From assembly GCF_000585335.1 (NCBI RefSeq), contig NZ_KK073872.1:2161283-2225282 (forward strand): DNA of 64,000 bases, written 5' to 3'. The translations under genes and the position numbers were made by a program. A model generated the notes under the pieces. It saw nothing but the letters and a program-made list of their open reading frames with translations, had not been told where the DNA came from and did not search any database. Positions within the stretch are counted from its first letter, which is position 1. Every line of letters begins with the position of its first letter. This stretch comes from Cloacibacillus evryensis DSM 19522 (GTDB lineage: Bacteria > Synergistota > Synergistia > Synergistales > Synergistaceae). This document shows positions 17,516-25,763 of this stretch, piece by piece.

Positions 17516-17549
17516 TAAAAAAATTCCCGAGGTATAAAACCTCGGGAAT
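17516..17549 (-). terminator. Intrinsic terminator downstream of tRNA-Arg
   Basis: Perfect 11-bp stem ATTCCCGAGGT / ACCTCGGGAAT (17523-17533 and 17539-17549) with a 5-base loop, followed on the minus strand by a run of about eight T. Confidence 0.9.
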
Positions 17550-17561
17550 CGTTGGTAAAAG

Positions 17562-17605
17562 TGGCGTGCCTGTGGGGATTCGAACCCCAGACCTTCGCCT
17601 CCGGA
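17562..17605 (-). repeat. Partial copy of the tRNA-Arg 3' half
   Basis: From the CCA complement at 17562 through the T-arm, variable region and anticodon-stem 3' side, the sequence is identical to 17694-17737 of the intact tRNA-Arg; then it diverges. A 3'-half tRNA duplicate next to the intact gene is the usual scar of a tRNA-targeting integrase. Confidence 0.85.
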
Positions 17606-17653
17606 TGAGCAGGGAACCAAAACGCCGCTTTCGCGTTTTGTGTGAGTCGCTTA

Positions 17654-17687
17654 GTTCTATCGCTTATAATTGCCACTGGGATAAAAT
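17654..17687. repeat. Direct repeat copy C, adjoining tRNA-Arg
   Basis: Matches copy A at 33 of 34 positions (A for G in TGCCACTGG) and ends 6 bases before the CCA end of the intact tRNA-Arg. Confidence 0.8.
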
Positions 17688-17693
17688 TAAAAG

Positions 17694-17770
17694 TGGCGTG
17701 CCTGTGGGGATTCGAACCCCAGACCTTCGCCTCCGGAGGGCGGCACTCTATCCAGCTGAGCTACAGGCAC
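17694..17770 (-). tRNA. tRNA-Arg (CCG)
   Basis: A 77-nt cloverleaf: acceptor GTGCCTG/CAGGCAC, discriminator G, encoded CCA at 17694-17696, D-arm GCTC...GAGT, anticodon loop CTCCGGA giving CCG, and T-arm GGGGTTCGAATCCCC. The top anticodon-stem pair (27-43) is a C-A mismatch, which is unusual but tolerable. Its 3' half is duplicated nearby. Confidence 0.95.
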
Positions 17771-17818
17771 GCATGAAGCGCTAGTAAGTATATCACAAGA
17801 AACGGAGAGCCGCCATAG

Positions 17819-18298
17819 ATGAACGATACTATTTATATGAAAGAGGCAATAGAGGAGGCGCGGCGCGCGCTTGAATGCGGAGAGATCCCCGTGGGCGCGG
17901 TAGTCGTCCGCGGCGAGGAGATAATCGGCCGCGGGCATAATGTCCGCAGCCGCGACAAGTCGCCGTTCGGACACGCGGAGATCGCCGCGATGACGGAGGC
18001 GGCGAAAAAGATAAATTCGTGGCGTTTCGACGGCTGTTCCATTTATGTGACGCTTGAGCCCTGCGTCATGTGCTCGGGCGCGCTGGTACAGTGCCGTATG
18101 GGAAGGATAGTCTTCGGCGCGAGAGACCCAAAGGCCGGAGGCTGCCGCTCCCTTTATGAGATCCCCCGCGACCCGCGAATGTATCACAGATGCGGGCTCA
18201 CAGGAGGCGTGTTGAGCGAAGAGTGCGCGGAGATGCTGCGGATATTTTTCAGAGAAAGAAGAAAGGCCGGTATAATAAAAAAGACCGCGCCGTTATAG
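17819..18298 (+). CDS. tadA: tRNA-specific adenosine deaminase TadA
   Basis: A 159-residue zinc enzyme that converts A34 to inosine in tRNA-Arg(ACG). The catalytic motif is HAE at His52-Glu54, with zinc ligands Cys82 and Cys85 in PCVMC. The segment FGARDPKAGG is also typical of TadA and separates it from cytosine deaminases. It starts 48 bases from tRNA-Arg(CCG) on the other strand; this closeness to an arginine tRNA is suggestive but may be chance. Its stop overlaps the convergent EAL gene by 6 bases. Confidence 0.95.
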   Translation: MNDTIYMKEAIEEARRALECGEIPVGAVVVRGEEIIGRGHNVRSRDKSPFGHAEIAAMTEAAKKINSWRFDGCSIYVTLEPCVMCSGALVQCRMGRIVFGARDPKAGGCRSLYEIPRDPRMYHRCGLTGGVLSEECAEMLRIFFRERRKAGIIKKTAPL

Positions 18299-19507
18299 GC
18301 CGCGAAAATATTTATCGATGAATTCTTCACAGGGCAGCGGCCTGTCTATCAGGTATCCCTGTATCTCGGCGCATCCCAGGCCCTTCAAAACAGACGCCTG
18401 CTCTTCTCTTTCGACGCCCTCCGCGATACAGCCGATACCGAGCCTGTCGCATATCCCCACCGTACTTTCCACGATCAGCCGGCTGATCTCATTTTCAGCG
18501 ACCTCGGCGACAATGGATTTGTCTATCTTAACAACATCGAAACGGAATGCCGACAACATGTATAGATTTGAATACTTGCTGCCAAAATCGTCCAGCGTCA
18601 GCTTGTATCCCGCACCGCGCAGCGCCTTGCAGGCCGCGGTAAAATCGTCGCGGGAGACATTGCCGACATTCTCGGTGAGCTCGATCTCCATATACCTTCG
18701 CAGCTCCTCAAATCCTCTGTCTATTTTACACACCTCGCCGGTGATATCGGGGGAGAGCAGCGTCTTTTTTGAAAAATTGACAGAAAGGGGCAGCGGCTTT
18801 TTACCCAGCGCTGTTAATTTACGCAGCAGCGCGTAGCTCCGATCGAGGACGTAAAGGTCAAGTTTCCTTATCAGGCCGGCCTCTTCCAGTTTGGGAATGA
18901 AGTCGTCCGGCATGACAAGCCCCTCCCGCGGATCGTCATAGCGCGTAAGCACCTCGGCTCCGGTGATCATGCCGTTAATTAAATTCACCTTCGGCTGCAG
19001 GTATAATTTTACGCGCCCGTTTTCAATGCCGCGCCTGAGCCAGTCTTCAAGGCGGGCGCGGTACTCGGCGCAGAAAGGCTCGCTCTCATCAGCTATCCGA
19101 AGTCTGCGGATAAGGCACATCGCCCTTTCAGGCTCGCCGCCGCTCCCGCGAAGCGTCTTATACGATATCTCCGTCAGACGGGGCTCGCCCTCCAGGAGGG
19201 GCGAAAAAGTGCGGATCATGCGGCCGCCCTCTCTCCCACTGAAGATGCCGTCGATGAACTGTTCAAGCGTTTCGTCACGTTCCCGGCTGGCAAAACCACA
19301 TCTGCGAAACAGTCCCGCCGCGTCAGTGCGGGAGAATCTTTCGCCGCGGCCGTGTTCTTCGGCGTTCCACGAAGAGATGGTCTCCCCGCGCAGGTCGGCC
19401 AAGTAAAGGGCCGAAGAGGTCAGGTCAAGAAGAGCCGATATCGTTTCGCATAATTCTCTCTGTTCTGCGCCGCCAGGAACATCCGGTTTTCTTACCGTTA
19501 CTCTCAT
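18293..19507 (-). CDS. EAL-domain cyclic di-GMP phosphodiesterase
   Basis: A 404-residue soluble protein. The C-terminal 250 residues are an EAL domain: ITGAEVLTRYDD (EVL in place of EAL), LSVNFSKKTL, MEIELTENVG, LDDFGSKYSNL, VVKIDKSIV and CIAEGVEREEQ. The glutamates, the Asp pair of DDFG and the lysine needed for metal and catalysis are all present, so activity is likely. The N-terminal 150 residues are not a GGDEF domain; SALYLADLRGETISSW hints at a PAS-like sensor. ATG at 19507 has AAGGGG upstream. It could influence the adhesin system at 57970-64000, since LapA-type adhesins are often c-di-GMP controlled; this is inference. Confidence 0.9.
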   Translation of the reverse strand: MRVTVRKPDVPGGAEQRELCETISALLDLTSSALYLADLRGETISSWNAEEHGRGERFSRTDAAGLFRRCGFASRERDETLEQFIDGIFSGREGGRMIRTFSPLLEGEPRLTEISYKTLRGSGGEPERAMCLIRRLRIADESEPFCAEYRARLEDWLRRGIENGRVKLYLQPKVNLINGMITGAEVLTRYDDPREGLVMPDDFIPKLEEAGLIRKLDLYVLDRSYALLRKLTALGKKPLPLSVNFSKKTLLSPDITGEVCKIDRGFEELRRYMEIELTENVGNVSRDDFTAACKALRGAGYKLTLDDFGSKYSNLYMLSAFRFDVVKIDKSIVAEVAENEISRLIVESTVGICDRLGIGCIAEGVEREEQASVLKGLGCAEIQGYLIDRPLPCEEFIDKYFRGL

Positions 19508-19683
19508 AAAAATATAGCCCCTTCCATGATGATCGCGATGACGGTGCTTTTTCTTAATCCGCGTCATATATGCCTAAACATTATACAATATATAAGATGC
19601 TAATAGCATCCTAAATTAACGATTATAGCGTTAACAATCCCTCCGCACTCACCCTAAAATTTACATCAGGTGAGGTGAAAGAA

Positions 19684-19995
19684 TTGGACAACGAATTTAT
19701 CAGAAAACGAATCACCGAGCTAAGGATAAAGAAGGGCGTCTCGGAATATAAGATGAGCCTTGATCTGGGACACAGCAGAAGCTACATGCAAAGCATCGTA
19801 AGCGGACGCAGCTTGCCCTCCATGGCGGAGTTCCTGTATATCTGCAAATATCTTGGAGTCACCCCAAGCGATTTTTTTGACGAAGAGATAGACAACCCGG
19901 CTCTGATCAAAAAAGCGCTGGAGGGGATTTCGAGGCTTTCTGAAAGAGACCTGTCGCTTTTACTCTCTCTTATAGAAAGACTTTGCACAAAGTAA
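19684..19995 (+). CDS. XRE-family helix-turn-helix regulator
   Basis: A 103-residue protein with a Cro/CI-type HTH in residues 5-60 (IRKRITELRIKKGVSEYKMSLDLGHSRSYMQSIVSGRSLPSMAEFLYICKYLGVTPSDFF) and a short helical tail (LSERDLSLLLSLIERL) seen in small SinR-like regulators. A TTG at 19684 is preferred as start because GAGGTGA lies at the right distance; a GTG at 19675 is also in frame. It stands alone, divergent from the EAL gene; targets are unknown. Confidence 0.85.
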   Translation: MDNEFIRKRITELRIKKGVSEYKMSLDLGHSRSYMQSIVSGRSLPSMAEFLYICKYLGVTPSDFFDEEIDNPALIKKALEGISRLSERDLSLLLSLIERLCTK

Positions 19996-20150
19996 AATGA
20001 AAAATGCCGCGCGGCATCACGGACCGCCCGATGTTTTCGTTAAAAAGCCCGATGAGTCCGCCCTGTTTTGCCGGTCATCTCTTTTGACATAGCGAGTGCA
20101 ATAGGATATAATGTCCTCCGTCGATATAAAGACATGGTAACGACGTACGC

Positions 20151-20242
20151 GGAGAGGTGTCTGAGCGGTCGAAGGAGCTCGCCTGGAAAGTGAGTGAAGG
20201 GGTCAAACTCTTCCATGGGTTCAAATCCCATCCTCTCCGCCA
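20151..20242 (+). tRNA. tRNA-Ser (GGA)
   Basis: A 92-nt class II tRNA: acceptor GGAGAGG/CCTCTCC, discriminator G, encoded CCA at 20240-20242, anticodon loop CTGGAAA giving GGA, a long variable arm (AGTGAAGGGGTCAAACTCTTCC region) and T-arm TGGGTTCAAATCCCA. Confidence 0.95.
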
Positions 20243-20266
20243 TTATTATGTCTAAACTGAGTCGAT

Positions 20267-20393
20267 GTGCCTTTTACGGGCACTCCAGTCCCATGCGGCG
20301 CGAGCCCGTGAACCTCGTCAGGTCCGGAAGGAAGCAGCGATAAGCGGAATCTTGCGGGTGCCATGGGAGCGCTGGAGTTCCCGTAAAGGGCAC
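20267..20393 (+). ncRNA. ffs: Signal recognition particle RNA (4.5S type)
   Basis: A rod-shaped RNA with long complementary ends (GTGCCTTTTACGGG with CCCGTAAAGGGCAC; ACTCCAG with CTGGAGT) and the universal domain IV loop GTCAGGTCCGGAAGGAAGCA, where Ffh binds. It is the small bacterial form without an Alu domain. A T-rich tail (GTTTTTTATT) after 20393 should end transcription. It lies 25 bases after tRNA-Ser. Confidence 0.95.
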
Positions 20394-20446
20394 GTTTTTT
20401 ATTATCCGGCTGATGTTCATATCCTTATTATCTGGATGGTGAGGTC

Positions 20447-20914
20447 ATGAGAGATGCTCCCGAGGGTTTTCTTCCCCTCAAAGTCACACCCGCGGAGGGT
20501 GACAGGCTGATTCTTTCACCGGCGTATGTTTTTCCCGCGAACATTATGGAACGCGGGCTCTTCGCCGGAGTCCGCCTCTCGTCTAAAACGATCATCGTGG
20601 ACGCCTCAAACGGCAGGACGGCGATCACCGACGCCTGCGTAACGCTCTGCGCGGATATCGATCTTCCCTGCGTCCCCAAAGAGCTGCCCGTCAAGATAAG
20701 CGCGCACGGCGCGCAGTCGATCGCCGAGATGATGGCGACGCCGGAGGAGGCGCGCGGTTGGCGGCGGAGTTTTAATTCAGCGAAGGTCCTCTTTCGTACC
20801 GATGAATTCAGGTTCGCCTGGCACGCATATATAATCCGCGGCCCCCTGCTTATCGACGCCTTTACGGGCGGAAGCAGCGAGGCCGCGGATCTTATCGATA
20901 TTTTACTTGGGTAG
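20447..20914 (+). CDS. Conserved-looking protein of unknown function (155 aa)
   Basis: A soluble 155-residue protein without signal peptide or membrane segment. I see a compact N-terminal beta-rich part (LKVTPAEGDRLILSPAYVFPANI), a central VDASNGRTAITDACVTLCADI and a C-terminal WHAYIIRGPLLIDAFTGGSSEAADLIDILLG. No motif is recognised. GGTGAGG lies just before the ATG. It follows SRP RNA by about 50 bases and its end overlaps the convergent histidine kinase by 12 bases. Codon usage resembles its neighbours, so it is probably a real gene. Confidence 0.6.
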   Translation: MRDAPEGFLPLKVTPAEGDRLILSPAYVFPANIMERGLFAGVRLSSKTIIVDASNGRTAITDACVTLCADIDLPCVPKELPVKISAHGAQSIAEMMATPEEARGWRRSFNSAKVLFRTDEFRFAWHAYIIRGPLLIDAFTGGSSEAADLIDILLG

Positions 20915-22672
20915 CCTGATAACGAAAGCCGCCCCGCCAAGCTGCGATTCTCCAATTTCGAGGGTGCCGCCGTGGCGTTCGATTATCCGCCGCGATATGG
21001 AGAGGCCGAGGCCGTAGCCGCCGCTCTTTTTTTTGCCGCGCGCCCGGTGGCCGTCGCCGCGGCGGAATCTTTCAAATACAAGTTCTCTCTCGTTTTCAGC
21101 GATTCCCGGACCGTTGTCATCGACCGTGAGGCGCCACTTTCCTTCGTCTTCTTCGATCGAAACTTTTATGATCCCCGCGGAGCCGTCGCCGGTCTGGATA
21201 TATTTCTGCGCGTTTTCCATGATGTTCAGCAGCGCCCGGCGCAGATCTCCGTGGATTCCCATAACGTGCGCGCCGTAAGCGGGGGCCGTTATCGCGATCT
21301 CTGTCGCTTTGGCCTGCGGCAGCGCCGCGATCTCGTCTTTGACCTCCTCCGCGATCCCCGCCAGGTCGACGTCCGTGATATTTTTTTGCATCGGGTCGGC
21401 GTCAAGGCGCACAAGCAGCAGAAGGTCGTCGACAAGCCCGCTGATCCGCTCCTGCTGGCGCAGCAGGCTGTCGATGGTCTCAACATCCTCGGAGCGTTCC
21501 GGGACCTTCATCTGCGGAGAGCTCTTGAGAAGCTCCAGCCCCGTGCGGATTATCGCGAGCGGCGTCTGGAATTCATGCCCGGCGTCGATGAAGAAGTCAC
21601 GGCGCACCTCTTCAAGCCTCGCCTTTTCCGTGAGGTCCTGAAGGGCGATAAGCCTTCCGCGCGCAAGCTCCAGGGTCGTCGCCTCTACCTGCATCGCCAT
21701 CGCGCCGCCGTGCATTATCGACAGCGTCCGGCTCGTATCGGGTTCGTCAAGCATGAGGTATAGCTCATGGGAGGGCAGTATCAGCTCCACGGAGGAGCCG
21801 CGGGCAGGCAGCTCGGCACGCCCGCAGATCGCCGCGGCCTCTTTGTTTATGTAACGTATCTTTTTTTCGTCATCGATAAGAATGACGCCTATCGGCAGCG
21901 CGCCGACCAGCTGCGCAAGCTCCTCTTTACGCTCCTGCGCCTCGCGTATCGTCTTTTGCAGCGCGTCCTGCATGGAGTTGAGGGTGTTTGAAAGCGCCTG
22001 TATCTCGCCGTCGTTGGTTATCGGAAAGCGCGCCTTCTCTCCTCTGGCTATTTGGGAGGCGGCAAGGCTCAAGGAGTTGAGCGGCGTAAGGATCAGGCGC
22101 AGCACAAGGTATGTCCCGAGCCAGACCAGCAGAAGGATCAGCGTGAAGTATTTGATAAAGGGGATGGTGACGTTTTTTATGAGGCCGGAGAGCTTCGCCA
22201 CCGGGTACGAGAGGCGCACCACGTAAGCGTCGCCGGGGCTGCCGGGGACGATGACCCTCTTCGCCATATATATCTGCCATTCCCGCTGCGTCTTGCTGTA
22301 GCGCAGTTCAGATCCCTCGCCGCCCTCAAAGGCCTCCATCACCTCGCCGCGCGTATAATGGTTCTCCATCCGCGCGGCGTCGGCCTTGGTATCCATGACG
22401 ACCTCGCCCATCAGGCTGACGACTGTGACGCGCCCGTCCGGATAGAGGGCGGTCCAGACGCCGGAGATGTTCTTTATTCCGTTGATCCCCTTTTCCTCTC
22501 CCGAAACGGCGATGAAGTCGAGATAGCGCGAGAGCATCGCGCGGGTATATTCGATGCTGTCGCTGCGCTCGGCCCTGTAAATTATCATCCAAGCCGCGAG
22601 GCCGATGACAAAGACCGCCGAGGTCATGAGAATGGCGATCTTTTTTTTCAGCGTCAATTTGCTGAGATTCAT
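20903..22672 (-). CDS. phoR: PhoR-type sensor histidine kinase
   Basis: A 589-residue membrane kinase. TM1 (IAILMTSAVFVIGLAAWMIIY), a periplasmic domain of about 130 residues, TM2 (FIKYFTLILLLVWLGTYLVL), a HAMP linker, a PAS domain (ALPIGVILIDDEKKIRYINKEAA), the HisKA box FIDAGHEFQTPLAIIRTG, an N box NIMENAQKY and G boxes DDNGPGIAEN and GYGLGLSI. The ATG at 22672 follows GGGAGGAGGGGCAGG and overlaps the regulator gene by 4 bases. Context (PhoB-type regulator, phoU, pst) makes it the phosphate sensor, acting with PhoU and PstSCAB; the signal itself is not readable from sequence. Confidence 0.93.
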   Translation of the reverse strand: MNLSKLTLKKKIAILMTSAVFVIGLAAWMIIYRAERSDSIEYTRAMLSRYLDFIAVSGEEKGINGIKNISGVWTALYPDGRVTVVSLMGEVVMDTKADAARMENHYTRGEVMEAFEGGEGSELRYSKTQREWQIYMAKRVIVPGSPGDAYVVRLSYPVAKLSGLIKNVTIPFIKYFTLILLLVWLGTYLVLRLILTPLNSLSLAASQIARGEKARFPITNDGEIQALSNTLNSMQDALQKTIREAQERKEELAQLVGALPIGVILIDDEKKIRYINKEAAAICGRAELPARGSSVELILPSHELYLMLDEPDTSRTLSIMHGGAMAMQVEATTLELARGRLIALQDLTEKARLEEVRRDFFIDAGHEFQTPLAIIRTGLELLKSSPQMKVPERSEDVETIDSLLRQQERISGLVDDLLLLVRLDADPMQKNITDVDLAGIAEEVKDEIAALPQAKATEIAITAPAYGAHVMGIHGDLRRALLNIMENAQKYIQTGDGSAGIIKVSIEEDEGKWRLTVDDNGPGIAENERELVFERFRRGDGHRARGKKKSGGYGLGLSISRRIIERHGGTLEIGESQLGGAAFVIRLPK

Positions 22673-23370
22673 TCCTGCCCCTCCTCCCATACGAGCCGGT
22701 AGCCGCGACCGCGGAGCGTCTGCGCCGAGAGCGCCGGCTTTTTACCGTCGTCGAGCTTCCTGCGCAGCCTTGAAAGGTGAACGTCCACCGTGCGCGTGTC
22801 GCAGTTGGACATTCCCCATATACGCCGCAGCAGCTCGTCACGCGACACGGTGTGCCCCATGCGGCGCGCGAGCACCTCCAGTATCGAATACTCGGTCGGG
22901 CTGAGGTCTATCAGAGAGCCGCGCAGCCAGGCCTCTTTCTCCGCCGCGTCCAGCCTGAAATCGCCGTTTTCGATCACCTTGCGGGTATCCGCCTGCGCGC
23001 GCGTGCGCCGCAGCAGCACGCGAACGCGCGCCAGCAGCTCGTCAAGGGGAAAGGGCTTGCGCATGTAGTCGTCCGCGCCAAGGTCGAGCCCCTGCACGAC
23101 GTCTTCGGCCGAGCCGCGCGCCGTCAGCATGAGGATCGGGATGTGTTTCGTCTCCGCGTCGGATTTCACGCGGCGGCATATCTCCCAGCCGTCCATCAGA
23201 GGAAGCATGAGGTCCAGTATCACAAGATCCGGCAGCTCTTCGTATATCAGAGTGAGCGCCGAATCTCCGTCATAGGCGCAAACTGTCTTATATCCCTGCT
23301 GCCTGAGGGCGCGGCAGATAAATTCCGCGAGGCTCTCTTCGTCGTCAACGACCAGTATCTTCTGTTCCAT
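22669..23370 (-). CDS. phoB: PhoB-type response regulator
   Basis: A 233-residue OmpR/PhoB-family regulator. Receiver: acidic pocket VDDEE, phospho-acceptor Asp in LVILDLMLPLMDGWE, switch Thr in LMLTARGS and Lys in MRKPF. Effector: winged helix with SPTEYSILEVLARRMGHTVSRDELLRRIWG and DVHLSRLRRKLDDG. It lies between phoU and the kinase gene and probably binds the four-repeat Pho box at 27585-27623. Length is typical. Confidence 0.95.
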   Translation of the reverse strand: MEQKILVVDDEESLAEFICRALRQQGYKTVCAYDGDSALTLIYEELPDLVILDLMLPLMDGWEICRRVKSDAETKHIPILMLTARGSAEDVVQGLDLGADDYMRKPFPLDELLARVRVLLRRTRAQADTRKVIENGDFRLDAAEKEAWLRGSLIDLSPTEYSILEVLARRMGHTVSRDELLRRIWGMSNCDTRTVDVHLSRLRRKLDDGKKPALSAQTLRGRGYRLVWEEGQE

Positions 23371-23374
23371 CGCC

Positions 23375-24064
23375 CTATGCCATCTTCTTGCGGCGGTAAC
23401 TGCTGGCCTTCACGGGGCGTCCCGTATACATGTAGGCGACACGTTCGGCGACGTTGGTAGCGTGGTCTCCCGCGCGTTCGAGAGTCTTGGAGACGTTCAT
23501 CAGGTTGAAAGACTGTTCGATGCGCTCCGGCTTTTCCATGATCAGCAAAAGCAGTTCGCGCATGATCTGCTTTTCGAGGTCGTCCACCTCGTCGTCCATC
23601 GGGAATACCTTGAGCGCCGCCTCTCCGTCGTGGTTGTCTACCGCCGTCATCGAGAGCCGCAGCATCTCTTTAATGATCTCCACCATGCGCGGGATGTCGA
23701 TGAGCGGCTTGAGCTGCGGCATTCTGGAGAGCGAGAGCGTCACCTTCGCGATGTTCTCGCCGTAGTCTCCGATGCGCTCAAGGTCTACCGCGATATGCAT
23801 GATGCTGACGACGACGCGCAGATCCTCGCCGAGAGGCTGGTAGCGGGCCGCGAACTCCATACAGGCCGCGTCGAGTTTTTCTTCAAGCTCGTCAATGACG
23901 TCGCCGTCGGCGATGACCTTCTGCGCCAACTCCGCGTCCTGGTTCTTCAGCGCCCAGACCGCCTTTTCAAGCGATTCAGAGGCCAGTCCGCTCATGCGGT
24001 ATATCATGTTCTTGAGGAGCGAAAGGTCCTCCTCTATTCTTTTTCTCGTATTTATCGTATTCAT
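23375..24064 (-). CDS. phoU: Phosphate signalling protein PhoU
   Basis: A 229-residue all-helical protein of two PhoU repeats, each with the metal-binding E/DxxxD pattern (AVWALKNQDAELAQKVIADGDVIDELEEKLD and the later DNHDGEAALKVFPMDDEVDDLEKQIM). The ends RAGDHATNVAERVAYMYTG are typical. PhoU links PstB transport activity to PhoR, shutting the regulon off when phosphate is sufficient. It lies between pstB and phoB, 4 bases before the phoB start. Confidence 0.96.
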   Translation of the reverse strand: MNTINTRKRIEEDLSLLKNMIYRMSGLASESLEKAVWALKNQDAELAQKVIADGDVIDELEEKLDAACMEFAARYQPLGEDLRVVVSIMHIAVDLERIGDYGENIAKVTLSLSRMPQLKPLIDIPRMVEIIKEMLRLSMTAVDNHDGEAALKVFPMDDEVDDLEKQIMRELLLLIMEKPERIEQSFNLMNVSKTLERAGDHATNVAERVAYMYTGRPVKASSYRRKKMA

Positions 24065-24092
24065 CGCTGCACTCCCCCTGTTTCTTTCTCTA

Positions 24093-24899
24093 TTAGCCGA
24101 AACGGCCGGAAATATAGTCTTCCGTGCGCTTGTCGTGCGGTGAGGTGAACATTTTCGCCGTCCTGTCGTACTCTATCAGGTCCCCCAGAAGGAAGAAGGC
24201 CGTGTAATCCGAGATTCGCGCCGCCTGCTGCATGTTGTGCGTGACGATGACGACGGTGTAATCCTTCTTGAGTTCGCTGACGAGCTCTTCAACGCGCGCC
24301 GTCGACATCGGGTCCAACGCGCTCGTCGGCTCGTCCATCAACAGGATGTCGGGCTGCGTCGCAATGGCGCGCGCGATACAGAGGCGCTGCTGCTGGCCGC
24401 CCGAGAGTCCAGTTCCGGAACTTTTCAGCTTGTCCTTCACCTCATCCCAGAGGGCGGCCCCCTGGAGGCTCTTCTCAACGGTCTCGTCGAGGCGTCCCTT
24501 GTCCTTTATGCCGTTGAGGCGCGGCCCGTATGCGATATTGTCATATATGGACATCGGGAAGGGGTTAGGCTTCTGAAAGACCATCCCGACCTTACGCCGC
24601 AGCGCAATGACGTCCATTTCGTTTGATAAAATATTTTCCCCGTCGATCTCAATTATACCCTCTACGCGCGCCGACGGGATAAAATCATTCATGCGGTTGA
24701 GGCACCTGAGATAGCTGCTTTTACCGCAGCCGGAGGGGCCGATGAAGGCCGTAACTTTGTTTTCCCCCATGTCGAAGGTGATATTCTTCAGCACCTGCCT
24801 GTCGCCGTAATAGAGGTCGACGCCGCGCGTGCGTATCTTTACCGACATCTCGTCCGTGTTCTCCCCGCGCCCTTCCTTATTCGCCAATGTATACCCCAT
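24093..24899 (-). CDS. pstB: Phosphate ABC transporter ATPase PstB
   Basis: A 268-residue ATPase with Walker [10 protein letters not shown], the ABC signature [16 protein letters not shown], Walker [14 protein letters not shown] and the H-loop VTHNM. The PstB-specific [12 protein letters not shown] follows Walker A. The ATG directly follows the pstA TAG (TAGATG), so translation is coupled. It energises PstCA. Confidence 0.97.
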   Translation of the reverse strand: MGYTLANKEGRGENTDEMSVKIRTRGVDLYYGDRQVLKNITFDMGENKVTAFIGPSGCGKSSYLRCLNRMNDFIPSARVEGIIEIDGENILSNEMDVIALRRKVGMVFQKPNPFPMSIYDNIAYGPRLNGIKDKGRLDETVEKSLQGAALWDEVKDKLKSSGTGLSGGQQQRLCIARAIATQPDILLMDEPTSALDPMSTARVEELVSELKKDYTVVIVTHNMQQAARISDYTAFFLLGDLIEYDRTAKMFTSPHDKRTEDYISGRFG

Positions 24900-25763
24900 C
24901 TACCTTCCGTTCCTTTCCGAGAGACGCGCGCGCGCGACAACCCCGATCGCGCTCGTCCCCATTACAAGTCCGATGAGCACCAATATCGCTCCGTATTCTA
25001 TCGGCGCGGCCGCCTCCGGGTCTGTCGCCGAGGTGGCGAGCACGTATATGTGATACGGCAGCGCCATCACTTGGCTGAAGAGGCTCTTCGCAATGTCAGG
25101 CGCGAAGTAGGCGGCGCCGGTGAACATTATCGGGGCCGTCTCCCCCGCGACGCGGCCCACCGCAAGAATGGCCCCCGTGATTATCGTCGAGGCCGCCGAG
25201 GGCAGCACGACCTTCATTATCGTCTGGTATTTCGTCGCTCCCAGCGCGTATGAGGCGTCCCTGTAATCCTGCGGCACCGCGAGGAAGGCCTGTTCGGCGA
25301 CCGTGACCACGAGCGGCAGCGAGAGGCAGGCCAGCGTCAGCCCCGCTGAAAGCAGGCAGGAGCCAAATTGCATGAATACCACGAAGAGCGAGAGGCCGAA
25401 GAGGCCGAAGATGACCGAGGGCACTCCGGCCAGCGAGCGGATCGATATCCTCATAAGGCTGACGATCCAGGTATCTTTGGCGTATTCCGCAAAGTAAAGC
25501 CCCGTCATGATCCCCACCGGAAGCGCCACCCCCATCGATACCAGCACGAGCTGCATGGTGCCCACCAGCGGCGTCAGTATCCCTCCGGCGAGCATGCCGT
25601 CCTTCGGCGGCTCCGAAAGGAACTCCCAGGAAAGCGTCGCCGCGCCGTTCTTTATCAGGAAGGCGGCGACCGCGCCGATCACCGCTACGAGCAGCAGCGC
25701 GAAGAGGCAGAAGACGAGCGTCATCAGCCGGTCGTATATCTTGCGTATAAAAGTACGGTTCAT
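24900..25763 (-). CDS. pstA: Phosphate ABC transporter permease PstA
   Basis: A 287-residue permease with six predicted membrane helices and the coupling loop EQAFLAVPQDYRDASYALGATKYQTIMKVVLP, where the EAA motif contacts PstB. The segment PIMFTGAAYF is conserved in PstA. It overlaps the pstC stop by 4 bases and is directly followed by pstB. Confidence 0.96.
   Translation of the reverse strand: MNRTFIRKIYDRLMTLVFCLFALLLVAVIGAVAAFLIKNGAATLSWEFLSEPPKDGMLAGGILTPLVGTMQLVLVSMGVALPVGIMTGLYFAEYAKDTWIVSLMRISIRSLAGVPSVIFGLFGLSLFVVFMQFGSCLLSAGLTLACLSLPLVVTVAEQAFLAVPQDYRDASYALGATKYQTIMKVVLPSAASTIITGAILAVGRVAGETAPIMFTGAAYFAPDIAKSLFSQVMALPYHIYVLATSATDPEAAAPIEYGAILVLIGLVMGTSAIGVVARARLSERNGR

Noticed and set aside
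17566-17784. Plus-strand frame with a repeated PVGIRTPDLRLR peptide
   Set aside because: It is the antisense translation of the tRNA-Arg 3' end and its partial copy; a well-known false protein at tRNA genes.
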